DNA of 64,000 bases from Xestospongia bergquistia (GCA_963965975.1 OZ014413.1:2552001-2616000), one strand, 5' to 3'. Counted from the stretch's first letter, positions 22,541-36,100 are shown. The notes: generated by a model not told the origin, from the sequence alone. Translations and numbers: made by a program.

Positions 22541-22737
22541 CCCATTAGTACTAATTAATTAGTTATTTTAACAACAAATTTGTAGCTTGTTAGTGGAATG
22601 ATTTGCTTGTATGTTGTACTAATATAAAGCAACAAATTATACAGCGAGCAACTCACATGAATTAATGGACTCTGCAATGATCCCTCCATGTAAGGTACAA
22701 ATTAGTTTTTAAAACAACATATTTTTACAATGGGCAC
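22541..22737. mobile_element. MITE copy of the CACTGTAAAAATTAAT family
   Basis: The left block AGTTATTTTAACAACAAATTTG and the right block GGTACAAATTAGTTTTTAAAAC then ATATTTTTACAATG match the two inverted ends of the 28,221-28,444 element. The centre GCGAGCAACTCACATG is shared with the family only loosely. Confidence 0.5.
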
Positions 22738-23198
22738 TTTATACAAAAAGCCATACATCAGCCACTGCTGAACAGTCAATTAATTTTAAAAGGCCTCAAT
22801 TGCACACAATAAAAGGCAATACTGACTAAGTAGTAAAACACACATTCACTAATTATTGTAACCCACTTCAGAACTGGTCGAGTGAGACTATTCTTAGTGT
22901 CTAGATCTATACAATCTCTTAGAATGAGAACACATATAAAAACAAAGGAAACCACAAGTAGTAAACAAAAAGAATCTAGTGATAAGTAGGCACAATTTAA
23001 ACAAATGATATTATGTATAGCTCTAATAAAGTCAGTACTTAATAACAAAATGACACCCCGAGAACAAAAGATCATTAACTAAAATTAATGTTTAGACATA
23101 AACGATACATTTCAAGAACATACAGAATGTATAAAAATAATACACTTGTTACATTATTATTATTAATAAAATGTAAATATTTATTTAAATGGTTTTAA
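22738..23198. other. 3' flank of Rolling-stone copy 2, no gene seen
   Basis: A minus-strand open stretch exists here, but it shows no family features. It is probably 3' UTR or spacer. Confidence 0.4.
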
Positions 23199-24299
23199 TT
23201 AAGCAATTGTTTTTTGTTCAGATCTTATCATTTGTATTCCTTCATTTTCAATATGTCCACCAGCAATAAAACCACAGCATGTCTTTTTTACTAAATATAG
23301 AAGACCTTCTCGAAGTAAATAAAGACCAAAGATACACAGATGTAGAACTGGAATACCCACAAAAACTACTAAAATCGCCAAGCCAGCCGCTGCAGCTGGA
23401 TCTGTTTCATAGTTTAAAACCTTATAAATGTATCTATTGCCATAGATATCAGTGCCACCAGCTCCATAGTATATGACACTAAAAATTATCCAAATTGCAG
23501 TAAAGGTTATAGGATAGATAACATGAAGTATTCGTACTGGAATAGCAGTTACAAACAACTCAACAACAGCCAGTATCCCAATAATTAAATGTTTAAGGAG
23601 ATTAGCATAAGTAATTGGGTCTGTTACAGGATCAAAGACTAGTCCCCAATAACCAATAACAGCAAAAATTGTCACCGACATAGTGATAGAGTAAAGAACC
23701 CAGTATACATTTTGGTACCAAAATGTACCATTGTTGCCTATTCCACAGCATCCCACTGGACGATCATCAATTACCAGTTCATGATTACAGGGTCCTCCCG
23801 TATCTCTTTCCTGAAACATGTTTTTTTGACAAAAGAAAACTCGAAAATAAGTAATTGTAACAAATATTGCAGCCCAGAGCAAATGAAAATTCCATAAATA
23901 GAAAACCCATTGTGTGACATAGAGAGTGACCTTAGGACCAAACTCTCTGTCATAGATAGATATATAAATAAGACTAGAAATAAAATAAAGCACCATGACC
24001 CAACGATAGATTAGATAAATCAGCTGAAACTTCACAGAGTGAGGCAACCACTATTTAAAAGTAGAATATCAATATAATATGTCATTACAATCAAGCAAAA
24101 ACCTCCAATTTATTCCAATTTTAAATCATAAAGCATTCTTGTATTAGATCCGTTCTTTTAAAACTTACTGTGTCAATACTAAGTAACTTACTGGTGTAAA
24201 GGTAAAAGCTTGCCAACTCTTATGACAGAGACAAAACTTGGAATAGTGGAACTCCCATAGACAACAGTTTCTACAACGAGTACAACATGAATTGTTCAT
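23199..24299 (-). CDS. Rolling-stone-like multi-pass membrane protein, copy 2
   Basis: Exons 24192-24299 (36 codons) and 23199-24050, phase 0, about 319 residues. It has the same layout as copy 1: a Cys-rich first exon (CCTRCRNCCLWEFHYSKF), then PHSVKFQLIYLIYRW, TQWVFYLWNFHLLWAAIF, GGPCNHELVIDDRPVGCCG, RILHVIYPITFTAIWII and YIYKVLNY. The C-terminal tail is shorter and ends IRSEQKTIA. The two proteins match over nearly their full length, with different helix residues, so both appear to be under constraint. It sits between exonuclease copies 1 and 2 on the opposite strand. Role unknown beyond family membership. Confidence 0.8.
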
Positions 24300-25607
24300 T
24301 TCTTCGTTTTGACAACTGTCTTCGATTGCTTGTCACTGTCTATAATAACTTCCGTTAACAGTTTGACCAGCAGGAAGTCCGGATTTAATCAAACTTCGGC
24401 CATATTAATGAATATTTGAGGTGACGAACTGATTATAATATTAAGTAGGAAGTAACATGTACAATACATACAAAGTTAATACATACCTTAAACATTAACG
24501 TAATTTACAACATACATAGCAATTAAAGCATGCTAGCCACACTAACTATATATAAGTACTTAATAATTAATTGTTTTAAATTTTTTCTATTTCTGTGTAT
24601 CTAATTTAATATGTACACTTACAAGCTTCATAGAATATTTATGCAATATGATATACATTGTATATAAACATAAAAATCCAATTTATCTATAATATTATAT
24701 TGTACAACACAAAAAAGTTAAGATTTGACGCAATTATATATCTCTATGCTTATTTCACAATTATAATCTTCTGAGTTCTTGTGCTTGAAAAGTCTTTGAG
24801 TAGTTCCATAGTTTCTGTCTAGATACACTTCAGTCATAAATATCCAGTCCCTTACAGCATGTCCCTTACATGTAGCATCATTGAAATAATCTTAAGAACA
24901 AGTATTACAACAGATTTTATAGAATTTCTATAAATGATGCTACAATATAATATATATCACTTCATACACTATACTTGTATCAGTACAATGTTTATGTCTG
25001 CAGTATTACCTTAATGTAAGGTTACCATCATTTGTGAATGCTTTATATGATTTTAAGAAGTACTACATTAAGTATTCTTGAACTGAAATGTAAGGATTAA
25101 CAGAGTAAGCTAGAGCATATCCAAATCTGTAGTCATTAGTGGTGCTTCTGACATATTAGATTAATTAAATTTTCCTAAATAAATATAATTTTCTATAAAT
25201 CTTAATATTAAAAGTAAAGCTGCCCCCTCCAACACTTAAACGGTTTCATTTATGGGAGGGGCTGGTTATGAGAAACTGCATAATCATATGACTGTATATG
25301 ACGCGCAGATAATAACATCATTACGCGGCCTTGTGCAAGTGTATATATTAGTCTTTACGGTTTAGGGTTTAGGATGGTTTAGGGGTAGAGTATAGTACAT
25401 ATACCAGCCCTGACCCTTCAGTACTGCTAACACCACGCCCATACGAGTGGGTTGAGCTGTGGAGTATGCGTGTAGTATTGGTTGACGTATACGGTGATGT
25501 CTGGCAACGCCCGGTACAAGCGTGTAAGCAGTAGTACTCTAAATTATAATAAAATTTATTAGATAAAGTATTGTTTATATTGGTTAGATCGAGATCGTAG
25601 ACAAGAA
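24300..25607. other. Divergent intergenic region between Rolling-stone copy 2 and exonuclease copy 2
   Basis: No exon recognised. It is more GC-rich from 25,300 to 25,520, with a short TTTAGGGTTTAGG tract at about 25,360-25,373. This is likely promoter sequence of exonuclease copy 2. Confidence 0.4.
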
Positions 25608-26469
25608 ATGGCTCTATCTACAGCAAATATTATGCCTGCGAAATACTTTAGCATTGTCGTTGAATACGTGGCTACAGGCATACGACACGACGAACGTTCA
25701 GTAGCTATTGTCGCTGTTGTTGATCAATATGAGAAAGTCGTGTTGAAAAGAGTAGTTAAAGTAATTAAACCTATTTTGTCTTACCTCACGCCACTAACTG
25801 GATTACGTCCTGGTGATCTTGATAAAGGAGAAGATCTTGTTGACATTATTAGAGATGTGAAGGCTATTTTGGGACCAGATGTAGTTATCGTTGGTCAAGG
25901 ACTGAAAAACGTAATTGAAAGACTGGATTTGAAGCAGGGAGAAGACTTTAGTTTTACCGTTGATCTAGCTGTATTCTTTAAAGTTTACACTCCACGCTTT
26001 GGAAACTACACTTTCTTCACTTTACATCATGAGGCAAAAGTGTTGCTTGGACAAAGTGAGTATATCAATAATTTTGTATGCACACAAACTTATATGTTGT
26101 TCCATATAGATAACATTTATCCCATATAATAGTTTAAACACTGTTATTATAGAGATTGCTGTAATGCATGTGCATGAATAGAGTATGTGTGTATATATAT
26201 GTGACATGATTTGCAGAGACTATATATGCAACTGTTAAAACATCTCAAAAACTGCTTTTTGACCTTTTATACAGTTGATGTATATTTATAACTATTCGTG
26301 AACTGTATGTATAAAATAACTGTTTTAACAGTGGTCCTTTTTTACAAATCAGGTCACAAATGTTTTAACAGAAGTGACCCTTTATTGCTATATAGCAAAA
26401 CTGTTTTAACAGTAATCATTTTTCACAAATAAGGTCACAAATGCTTTCACAGAAGTGACCCTTTATTGC

Positions 26470-26509
<40 letters not shown>

Positions 26510-26859
26510 CATATATATATACATATATGTATATTATACATATATAGAGTTTCAATAAGCTAAAATTATTTGATTAAATGAATATTGTATACAATAATAA
26601 TAACTTTTGATCCTTAAATTTGATAGGAACTGATGTAGATCATCGAAATCCATGTCAAGATGCTCTGATTTGTATTCAACTCTTCAAAAAGTATTATGTT
26701 AATCCAGAATTGAAAAATCAAGACCAGCAACGTCTTTTGTCCACTAGACAAGAATCCTCATGGATAAAAAGAAACGACTATCGATGGGAGGGTGTTTGTT
26801 TGGCTTATTACAGACCAAAGAGTTGCTTCTGTGGAGCACCAACACTTCAAGTGGATTAG
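25608..26859 (+). CDS. ISG20/REXO4-like exonuclease, copy 2, two catalytic acids replaced
   Basis: Exons 25608-26055 and 26627-26859, phase 1, 226 residues, same architecture as copies 1 and 3. In ExoI the family Asp is Val (SIVVEYVATG where copy 1 has SIDVECVATG) and in ExoII the Asp is Val (GLKNVIERLD versus GIKNDIKWME). The Glu of ExoI and the His/Asp of ExoIII (DHRNPCQDAL) remain. DEDDh exonucleases need these acids to hold two metal ions, so this copy is probably inactive. The frame is otherwise fully open, splice sites are intact and the Cys-rich tail is kept, which suggests selection for a non-catalytic role, or very recent loss. The intron holds two tandem ~80-bp repeats and TA microsatellites. 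Confidence 0.8.
26318..26476. repeat. Two tandem ~80-bp repeat units
   Basis: Both units begin AACTGTTTTAACAGT and contain AGGTCACAAATG and AGAAGTGACCCTTTATTGC. The inner GGTCAC/GTGACC pair can form a hairpin. A third, diverged unit lies at 27,512-27,590. Confidence 0.8.
26470..26530. repeat. TA/CATA microsatellite
   Basis: Nearly pure TA with interspersed CATATA, inside the intron of exonuclease copy 2. Confidence 0.9.
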
Positions 26860-28220
26860 AATTTCCATAAAGAAAAATGACTGTACGGTTAATTAATTTT
26901 CATTATAATCTTAGATTTATGTTGTGTAATGAACTTTCATTAAATTGTTAATAAATTGTAAAATATATTCCTTTATACTAGATAATGTAAATGATAACAG
27001 TTTAATATAAGTTGTAGCTAGAAGATTATAAATAGCTTGGCCTTTAATCTAATTAAAATATATATACAACTCTCAAAAATCTGGCTAATCATGATCATTC
27101 ATATTGCATGTTATAGGACAAGGTCAGCAGAAAACAAAATATTACACTGCTGTCATTTTAAAAATATACTGGATTAAAGTCATTGCAGTTATCATTCAAG
27201 CAATAAACATTGTTTAAAATGTTATTAGTTATAATTAGACAAATTAATGTTCATGGGTGCTGCATGGGGCCTGTATTCTATATAGGAAGTCACTATACAA
27301 TCATGGGTTGATTTGTTGTATCATTGCGTGCAAGTGCTGTTACTATAGACCTGCCCTTTTGAATAGTATTTTCATTATATTAACTGGCAAACAATAGTAA
27401 TTTGAAGTAATCAAAATAGTATAAATACACTTGTGACACTTTTGTTTACATAGTTACCATGAATTATTGTGCATTTATAGCAACTTTATGTATTAAAATT
27501 GTTTTTGAGACAGTTTAACAGTGGTCCCTTTTCACAATCAGCTAGGTCACAATTGTTTTGCCAGAAGTGGTCTCTTATTGCAAATCAGATCGATCATTAT
27601 TATATTATTAATATTTTCATGTATTTGCTTGATGAAGACATATACAACCCAAGTGACTGTTAATCAACCAACCTATTTTAAGTGTTTAAAAATAAAGTAA
27701 ATCAAAAAGTCTTAGCTTATTATGCAGTAAAGTATGGACTTCATGCCATACCTCACAACATCAACTTAGTAGCATGACTCTGTGTAAGGCTTACAGGCAC
27801 TAGGTACATGAATGTGAGTCAACACAATATGCCAGGGGTTCAGTCATTGATCATAGCAGTGATCATCAATACATGAAGTAGTAGTAATTATGTGTAGGTA
27901 ACTATATAACTGTTTCTTTATTATTATCATTTTTTTTGGTATGTTTCATAATGATTGTATGCTTTAATTAATTACTGAGTAGGTGGGTCAGAAACAACTA
28001 TTAATGGTCATTGTTCAATATATCACATGATAAGGTTGCAGAATATTCCTGAATGTGCATAGGGATACATTATTACAACGAATGCCAAATAATACAATAT
28101 TTGTAGTGAAATGGTATTTATGTTTTTAGATCAAATTATGAATTTAATATTATTACAATGACTTGTATATGTTATAACAGTCGGCTTCATACAGTAAAAA
28201 GTTTTAACACTAACTCACTT
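26860..28220. other. Intergenic, no gene seen; one dispersed repeat
   Basis: Contains the third ~80-bp repeat unit (27,512-27,590). No exon recognised. Confidence 0.45.
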
Positions 28221-28444
28221 CACTGTAAAAATTAATATGCTTTATTAGCAACTAATTTTACTTTACATGGGTTACTATAGAATCTAGAATTTATGTGAAG
28301 TATTCATTGTATAATTTGTTGCTTTGTAAAAGTACAACATACCAACAAATTATAGTGAGTAATTGACCAAAATTCGACATTCCATAGTAATCCATCCATG
28401 CCGGGTACAAATTTGTTGTTAAAATAACATTAATTTTTACAGTG
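28221..28444. mobile_element. MITE, 224 bp, inverted ends CACTGTAAAAATTAAT
   Basis: Left end CACTGTAAAAATTAATATGC and right end ATTAATTTTTACAGTG are reverse complements over 16 bp. The similarity continues inward (TACTTTACATGG...ACTATAGAAT against CCATAGTAATCCATCCATG). It carries no coding capacity. Two more copies lie at 18,236 and 22,541. I found no convincing target-site duplication, so the superfamily is open. Confidence 0.65.
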
Positions 28445-29747
28445 CTATAGTGGGATGAGCTTAAGCAAACTCTAGTAGCTTCTTCAACATTTATTTTCCT
28501 ATTATAGCTGCTATGTCATGGTAAGGGAGAAATGTTGTGACAAGCATGCATTCTTCAGAGACATAGCTTTGATAATTCGTAGATATTACATTTACAATGA
28601 ATAAGTGCATGTATAATCTGTGAGTATACAAAGTATGAATTAATAGCATCAGGTAGATAGGAGCATATACTTAATATGCTTTATATTTGAGCTTGGCAAG
28701 AACCTAAATATAGGTTTTAAAACAAAGTTAACTATCTTGTTTTACTTTATATTACTCTCTCATATTCACAAACAATAGCACTGAATATTATGTTATTTAT
28801 CACTAGGAACATTAACACAATGTGCACAACATGAAGATAATTAACAGTTATAAATATACTGTTTTCACTTTAATGCATTAATGAACATTTTTACAAAATA
28901 GTAATAGAGTGACAAGAAATTGTTAGTTTCTTATTGATATAATATGCATATACTGAGTAATTGTATCATAACAGTTAATGTTTAGATCTATTTAAAATGA
29001 ATATAGACAGTTTCTATTGTTCAACAACTATAACTTACATTGATAGTTTATACAACTACAATATTACTCAATCTTATATTGTAATGAACAATCTGAAATA
29101 TGTTAATTATAAAAAGTATAGACTGACAATCAATAATAATACTGTCAATTCAATGTAAAAACCTAATTGGTTGATTTAACCAATATATGGTTATACTGAT
29201 TGTATGATGTAAACTGTATATGCTAGAACTAATAATTAATCTTTAGAGAAATGAAAAGAATTCCATATCATAAACAATCAATTGTTAGTCAAAATTCTAT
29301 TGTGTTTATTTTCAGTTCGTTACATACAAATGAAAGATGTATCACAGTTTATGTATAATGTATACAATATTAAGGGCATTCATAGTACATTTCCGATTAA
29401 CACCATTTATAATGTTTTCACATTATCAAGTAAGGCTGACTTTCAAAGAAATATTTACATTATAAACAAGAATCAAATGTCATGACATTGTTACTATTAA
29501 TAATACTAGGAATTAATACCACTCAGTACTCTCTATATGGAGTTATATAATATTCATAGGTTTAACAGCTTATTACTATACATGTTACATAAATTATTCT
29601 CATGATAATGAAGTTAATATGAATATTAATATTTATTTTAATTATATGGCTGGTGCTCTATATAAATCCAGCACACCTGTGCTCATTTACATTGCTAAGT
29701 GCTACTTTCTGCTGCTAAAAATTCAAAAACAATTGCTTAGCACTAAA
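28445..29747. other. Intergenic, no gene seen
   Basis: AT-rich. The frame upstream of the exonuclease copy 3 start is open back to 29,619, but it has no counterpart in copies 1 and 2. Confidence 0.4.
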
Positions 29748-30861
29748 ATGGCTTCAATGACTGAAAATGTTATGCCAGAGAAATATTTTTGTGTTGATGT
29801 TGAGTGTGTTGCTACAGGGAAACGACACGATGATCGATCAGTGGCTATTGTTGCTATTGTTGACAAATATGAGAGAGTGGTCTTAAAAAAGAAGGTGAAA
29901 GTTACTAAACAAATTGTCTCATACCTCACACCACTTACTGGAATACACCCTGGTGACCTAGATAATGGTGAAGAACTTGCTGATGTCATTAGAGATGTGA
30001 AGGCCATTTTGGGCTCAGATACTGTTATAGTTGGCCAAGGAATTAAGAACGACATAAAATGGTTAGAACTAAAAGAAGGGATTGATTTCAGTTTTGCTGT
30101 TGATCTTGGTCAATTCTTTAAGACTTACAACCCACGTTATGGAAACTATTCTTACTTTTCACTTCGTCATGAGGCAACCATACTTCTTGGAAAAAGTAAT
30201 GTTAATTGTATTTAATATATGGTATTAATTATGTAAACATGTAATACACACTTTTTATCAAAGTATGTAGTTGTTATCTATACTAAAAGCAAATATACGT
30301 ACATTATCATTACTCATACTAAGTAGTACAGTAACAAATTCCTAGCATTATTATAGAAATTTGAATATTGTATTAACCCAATAAAATTTAATAATATTTT
30401 AGAAAAAATGTGCAAAATTAGAATAGTACAGCCAAGCACAATTAGAGATAGATAGACAATACAGGCAAAACTGAACTACAAGAGCCAAGCGCTCATTTAA
30501 ATACATTTACAAAGCAAACAATACTACATTATAATGACAACATATCCAATTCATACATTATTACTACAACTATTATAATATTATATATTGTACAACAAAA
30601 TTTTTATAATGTATTTGTACCATTGTAGTTGCTATTGGTGATTATCATGACCCATGTCAAGATGCTTTGGATAGTATTCAACTTTTTAAAAAGTACTATG
30701 CTAATCCAGTATTAAAAGCTGAGGATCAGCAACGTCTACTGAGGACACGTCCAAGTCCATCCTGGGCAAAACGTAACAACTATCGCTGGGAGGGTGTGTG
30801 CATGGCATCCTACATGCCTAACAAGTGCTTTTGTGGAGCTCCAACATTGCACACCTATTAA
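29748..30861 (+). CDS. DEDDh 3'-5' exonuclease, ISG20/REXO4-like, copy 3
   Basis: Exons 29748-30195 and 30629-30861, phase 1, 226 residues. It is closest to copy 1. The catalytic set is complete: FCVDVECVATG, VGQGIKNDIKW, and DYHDPCQDAL. The tail RWEGVCMASYMPNKCFCGAP is conserved. I chose ATG 29748 because its product begins MASMTENVMPEKYF like the paralogues. An in-frame upstream extension to 29,619 would add a hydrophobic stretch (YKSSTPVLIYIAKCYFLLL) that could be a membrane signal in a longer isoform, but nothing supports its use. Probably an active enzyme of RNA 3' ends. Confidence 0.85.
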
Positions 30862-33100
30862 ATTGAACTGTAACTGAAATTTCTATAACTAAAATAACGC
30901 AGACAAATACTGTGATTGCTTTATTAAATTTTAAATCATTGTAAATTGATCTATTGTCTATGCAAAGTGTATGATTATATTATTTTTTTTACAAAAAAAT
31001 TGTGAATTATTAAACTTACTAATACAATACCTTCCAAATTTAATTGAATTTTTAATTCAGAAATTGAACATTACAAGTTTAGCATTACTGAAATTTAATC
31101 AATAAAGTCAATTAGTAAACAGTAATGTTCTGTTCTAACATAATTTTACATAGCATAAGTATTTCTAATATCAATATAATCATGGTCATAATATATATCA
31201 TAGTATAGACATAATGTATACCATATTATAAATTCAGTAATAGGTAAACAACTGAAATATATAAAGCACTGTTTCATTGAGGTGTTATGAAACAATATAA
31301 TAAGTATTTGTCATCTTAAAACGTATGACTAATTGACTGTCTTCAAGAATGTATGGTTTAAAAGTTTCTAATTCTAATTAGCACTTTAAAAATTACAAGT
31401 AGGTATATATATATATATATACTTATACACATGAGCTGATATTATAGACTAACCCAGTTAGCAACATTTTCATATACTTTCATTAATGGTCTTTCATATA
31501 CTTTCACTAAAGTTATAACATCTTCATATTGTTAACTTATAACATCTCCACATTATCCTACACTTGGTGAGTGTATGAATAATACTCACCAAGTGTAGTA
31601 CAAAGTGAAGCCATCATAAGTAAAGATATATGTAGAGAAATGTGGTATCACTATGTCAGCAGTGTCTCCTATAAAATAGAAAGATAAAATATGAAATGTA
31701 TTTTATATGAATCACTTATGAAAGTTGAATGTAGCCTTTAATATCTTTAATATTAATGGAAAGTTGTCGTGTCCCTTTTTGTAGTTTGATAGATGGGAAA
31801 ATGGAACATACTACTGTATCAAATTGGCAATACTGTTAAAGCAATGAAATTTTAATGTCTCAAATAATTGCGGCACCAAGTTGCTTAAGACAAATCAATA
31901 AGACAATAAGACAGCAAATTATGTGTCAAATCATACAATTAATTACATAATGTGTTATTAATTCAGACATATTACCAAGTGGACATTTGACACATTGACG
32001 TTTTGAGGGTTTATATCATGAGAGTTGACATTGCAGACTGAAACAAAACACATAATTAATAGAGTTGATATCAATTAATTGCATTCTAACTTACTAATCA
32101 GTCCACTGATCTTTACTTATTATTAACACCTAATTAGCATTGTGTAAACAAGAGCAAACCTATTTAATACATAAGAATTAATCAGTCTGTTTCACTATCA
32201 CTCTTTGCAAAAGATTATATTCTGCTGGTTATATTGTTAAGCTTATTATTATACAATTTATGTTATCAACATTATCACTATAACAATTGTGGCTCTTTAT
32301 AAAACAGTTAGTACATGTACATGTTTATATCCACAAAAAGGGAATAAGATGCTAATAATTAATTAATACTAATAGAAAATGTGAACAATTTCATGCAATG
32401 AAAACTAACAATATGTGCACTGTGATAAAAAAGGCACACTGTATATAGTCTCGCCTTAATATGAACCTGTATATAAGCACATATAGTAAAAGCATTTTCA
32501 GTCACACACCCTTTAGTCTATCCAATGAAAATTACCTAATGACTAATCCATCATCACCATTGCCACTAACCAATTATAAAACTATAGGGACTGAGTCTGA
32601 CCTGTGCTGTGGTTTTCTGGCCAAAATAGCTACAATATAATCAATCCACTGGTGTGTATAGACCTAGAATGAACAAAAGAAAACAATTATAGATATATCT
32701 ATACATAAACGCTTATTAATGATGACTTTATTATCGATGGCTGACTTACCTCAAAAATGAGGGTGTGGTCCTGTCATTGTAAGTTATTAACTATTATTAC
32801 ATATTTATTATTAACTAGTTATTAATACTCATAATCAAAAATGGAAAATCACAAGTGCCATTAGTTGGAATAAAATTATAGCCATGCTATTTTATATAGC
32901 ATTACAGCCTCCTGGTATCACTAACACAGCTAGCAATTGCTATGCTAGTAGTGTCCTCCAGTGTCTGCTGAATCACCCTATTTTTTAGAATTCCTCCAAT
33001 CAACCAGCAAATATACATGTTGTGAATATACATAATCAGGTATAATATATATATTATTGTAAATTTAAAGTTAAAAAATTCAAATTAATACAAACTTATG
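30862..33100. other. Intergenic, no gene seen
   Basis: AT-rich. A TA run at about 31,404-31,421 and one strong hairpin (listed separately). No exon recognised. Confidence 0.4.
31558..31598. repeat. Perfect 15-bp hairpin
   Basis: CTACACTTGGTGAGT and ACTCACCAAGTGTAG are exact reverse complements around an 11-base loop. It could be a transcription terminator-like or regulatory structure, or the remnant of a small palindromic element. Confidence 0.8.
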
Positions 33101-33159
33101 CTGTTACACAGGAGTATGTTTACTGAAGGTATTACTAAACCTATACAACATGTACAGGT

Positions 33160-36100
33160 ATAGCAGTGGTACGTACAACACTTTCATCAGAATCTCTTGT
33201 TCAAACTCTATCAAGTAAAGAGAAAAATTACAATAAATATAAGAGTTTATTATTGCAAACAGATAAGCATGAATCATGTGTTCCTGGTAAATACCAAAAT
33301 GATCATGAGTATTACATTCAACTAGTTAATAATTTAACTGAATTATTTGATGCAAGGTAAGGCTTTGTATCACATTTTAAAATGTTTATTATTGACTACA
33401 GGACAAAACAACTAGTAGAACAATTTTTTTATGACTGGATGAAAACAGGTTGCAATTCAGTAATATTTTTATCAGCTATCTGACTCTTTATCACAGTGAC
33501 ATGTAACAAATGTAATTACAACAACAGTAAGACACAGACTGGTAGTGTGTTTGTATTGAAAATATATGTTAGTAATAATATTAAGAATGGTGCTCAATAT
33601 TATGTTGAACAGGGTAACAAGAAAATCCACTTTCAGGACTTGATTTTTGATGAATTAGATAATTCAGACAATATTGTAGACTACATTTGTGAAGGGTATG
33701 CACCTATAATCCTTTTATTTTAGAAGACTAGTCATATATTTGTCCGTAAATTTAATATAATATAAATTTAGGTGTGGAAGCTGTGGTGAATCTTTTCAGA
33801 CTATTGATGTACCAAAACATGCCAACCTTTTATGTATTCACATAACAAAGACTTCCATTAGTCAAACATATTGTAACAAATAACATTTATGACATCAATT
33901 GATATGTTAATAGAACTGAGTGTCCAGTTGTTCAAGTACAGGTATAAAACATTAAATAAGATATGGTCTGTCTGAACAAAATAATGATTTCAGGTCATTC
34001 AAGCATACATGGACATTGTAATGACAAAGGTATTAACAACAGTATGATAATCTAACTTACTATTCTGTATTATATATATTGTCAGAACAGAAAAAATGTT
34101 TATGTATTAGGCTCTCAGTTTATCAGGAAGTTATGCTTACATGGATACAAGTCAGTTACAAAATCACTTCGAAATGTATGTAAACAATTTTTTAAAAGTC
34201 AAAATGCCATTTACTGGTCAACATAGGTCAACCTCATAGAACAAGATCTACTATTGTGTATTATTAACCATGCTGAATGTCATTGGACACTACTAGTACA
34301 AAAAATCAGTTACATATTATTATATTACTACTGTACACAAAACAGGTTATAGACTTCAACCAGAGACAAGCAGAATATTTTGATTCATACAAACGATATG
34401 TGCAAAGTTATTGGTAGTCCTGACTACAAGAACATTCTTTCAAATTCAAATCAGGTTATTCTTGGAACAAAGATGCATTGAAAGAACACACCAGTACCTA
34501 ACTGGGATCAGTGGAAGTACATTCACAGAACGGTACATAATAGAACTGAGGTATGTATTATGACAGTTTGATTATAGGATCAACCTCTCCAAACTAATGG
34601 TGTAGACTGAGGTGTGTTTGTCACACAATTTGCTTATTGCCGTGTCTTTGATACGACTTGGCATTTTGATCAGGTTTTTATAATTACACAATGACCACAC
34701 TTAAACTTTCTTTAACAATAGGAACATATGGGACTGTTAAGGAAAATATTAATCAAAGAAATTTTGTGTGGAAAACTGTTGTGAGTTTTCATGATGAGTA
34801 CTTTGATCCATTTTCAACTATAAATTGCAGAGAATGTAACATCAGAGCATTGCTACTACAGTCACCAATTCCTTTAAGCGGATTCAACTACCAACCTGTC
34901 TTTCTAGAACCTGAAGATGCTAAATACCTACATAATCCACTAATTAGTAAATCAGGTGGGGGTAAGCCATCCTTAACATCGAAAACCTCTCTTTCTTTGA
35001 AAAAAAAAACATTAAAATCTGATGCCTTTGACACTGACTTTCTGAAGAAGGCAGCATTATTTCCCACTACGTCCAATAAGACAAAAAGTGATATAGAAGC
35101 TCACACAAAGTGTGCAGGTAATACTGAATGCAAATGCACATATTATTGTTCATTAATAGTTACAAAACTAAAAACACACATGTTCAATCTGTGGAAGGGG
35201 TTATTCATTTCGAAGTGGTCTCTCAAAACACATGAGGAGTGCACATAATGACGTGGAAAGTGGTCTAGTTACATGTACTCTATGTAATAGCAGGTTTGTG
35301 ATAACATGTGTTCATTACCTTTTTTAATTAATATCTTTTACCAAAGAGTGCCAAGTCTTCAAAAATTACTCCTACATCTTCAATCAAACCATCAGCTGTC
35401 TATAGAAGAAAAGGAGATACGTTTTGATACATTAGAAAAATTTTATGAATGGAAGGAAGACTTTGAAACAACTACACATTCCTTATTTGTTCTTAAGTGT
35501 GTACCACTGGTCTCCAATGGTATGAAAGTGTTTTACTATTACTGTAATAGAGCAGGTGTATACAAATCTGAGGGAACTGGAAAATGTCAATTAAAAACAC
35601 AAGGAACAGCTAAGATAGGATCTCAGTGCTCAGCTTACATCAAAGCAGTACAGGACATCAACACACACAAAATTCATTGTTCCTATTGCCCTACACACTA
35701 TAATCACACAACACTATTAGCTTATCAACGAATACCTTTGACAATTCGACAGGATATTGCTAAAAAGCTTAAAGAGGGAGTAAGTATGGAACTTTTTTTA
35801 GATAATATTCGCGAGTCAGTATACAACAATATCAAACGAGAACACTTGACAGGACATCCACAACATAAAAACTCAATACAACATTGAGGACATTAATCTT
35901 CATGGAACATGGAGAAAAGCATTAGTTGAAACTGCGAGAGACAAGGAAGATCAAATAAAAATATACTATCAGCTAAGTATTTTACTCAGTGAAAGAGACG
36001 AAGCTAAATTTAGAGTTACATTGCAAACTTTTCTCACATACCTACAAACAGACCACACTTATTTTTTTACCTACTTTACTTCAAATTACTGCTCACGGTT

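Noticed and set aside
22776-23075. Minus-strand 99-residue hydrophobic open frame
   Set aside because: It lies just 3' of Rolling-stone copy 2. No similarity to copy 1 or to known families, and hydrophobicity is expected from AT-rich antisense.
25357-25393. Telomere-like TTTAGGGTTTAGG tract
   Set aside because: Only about two imperfect repeats. Too short for an interstitial telomere; more likely chance in a GC-richer promoter region.
29619-29747. Upstream in-frame extension of exonuclease copy 3
   Set aside because: Copies 1 and 2 start at the equivalent of 29,748 and have no matching extension. The extra residues are AT-rich-type sequence.
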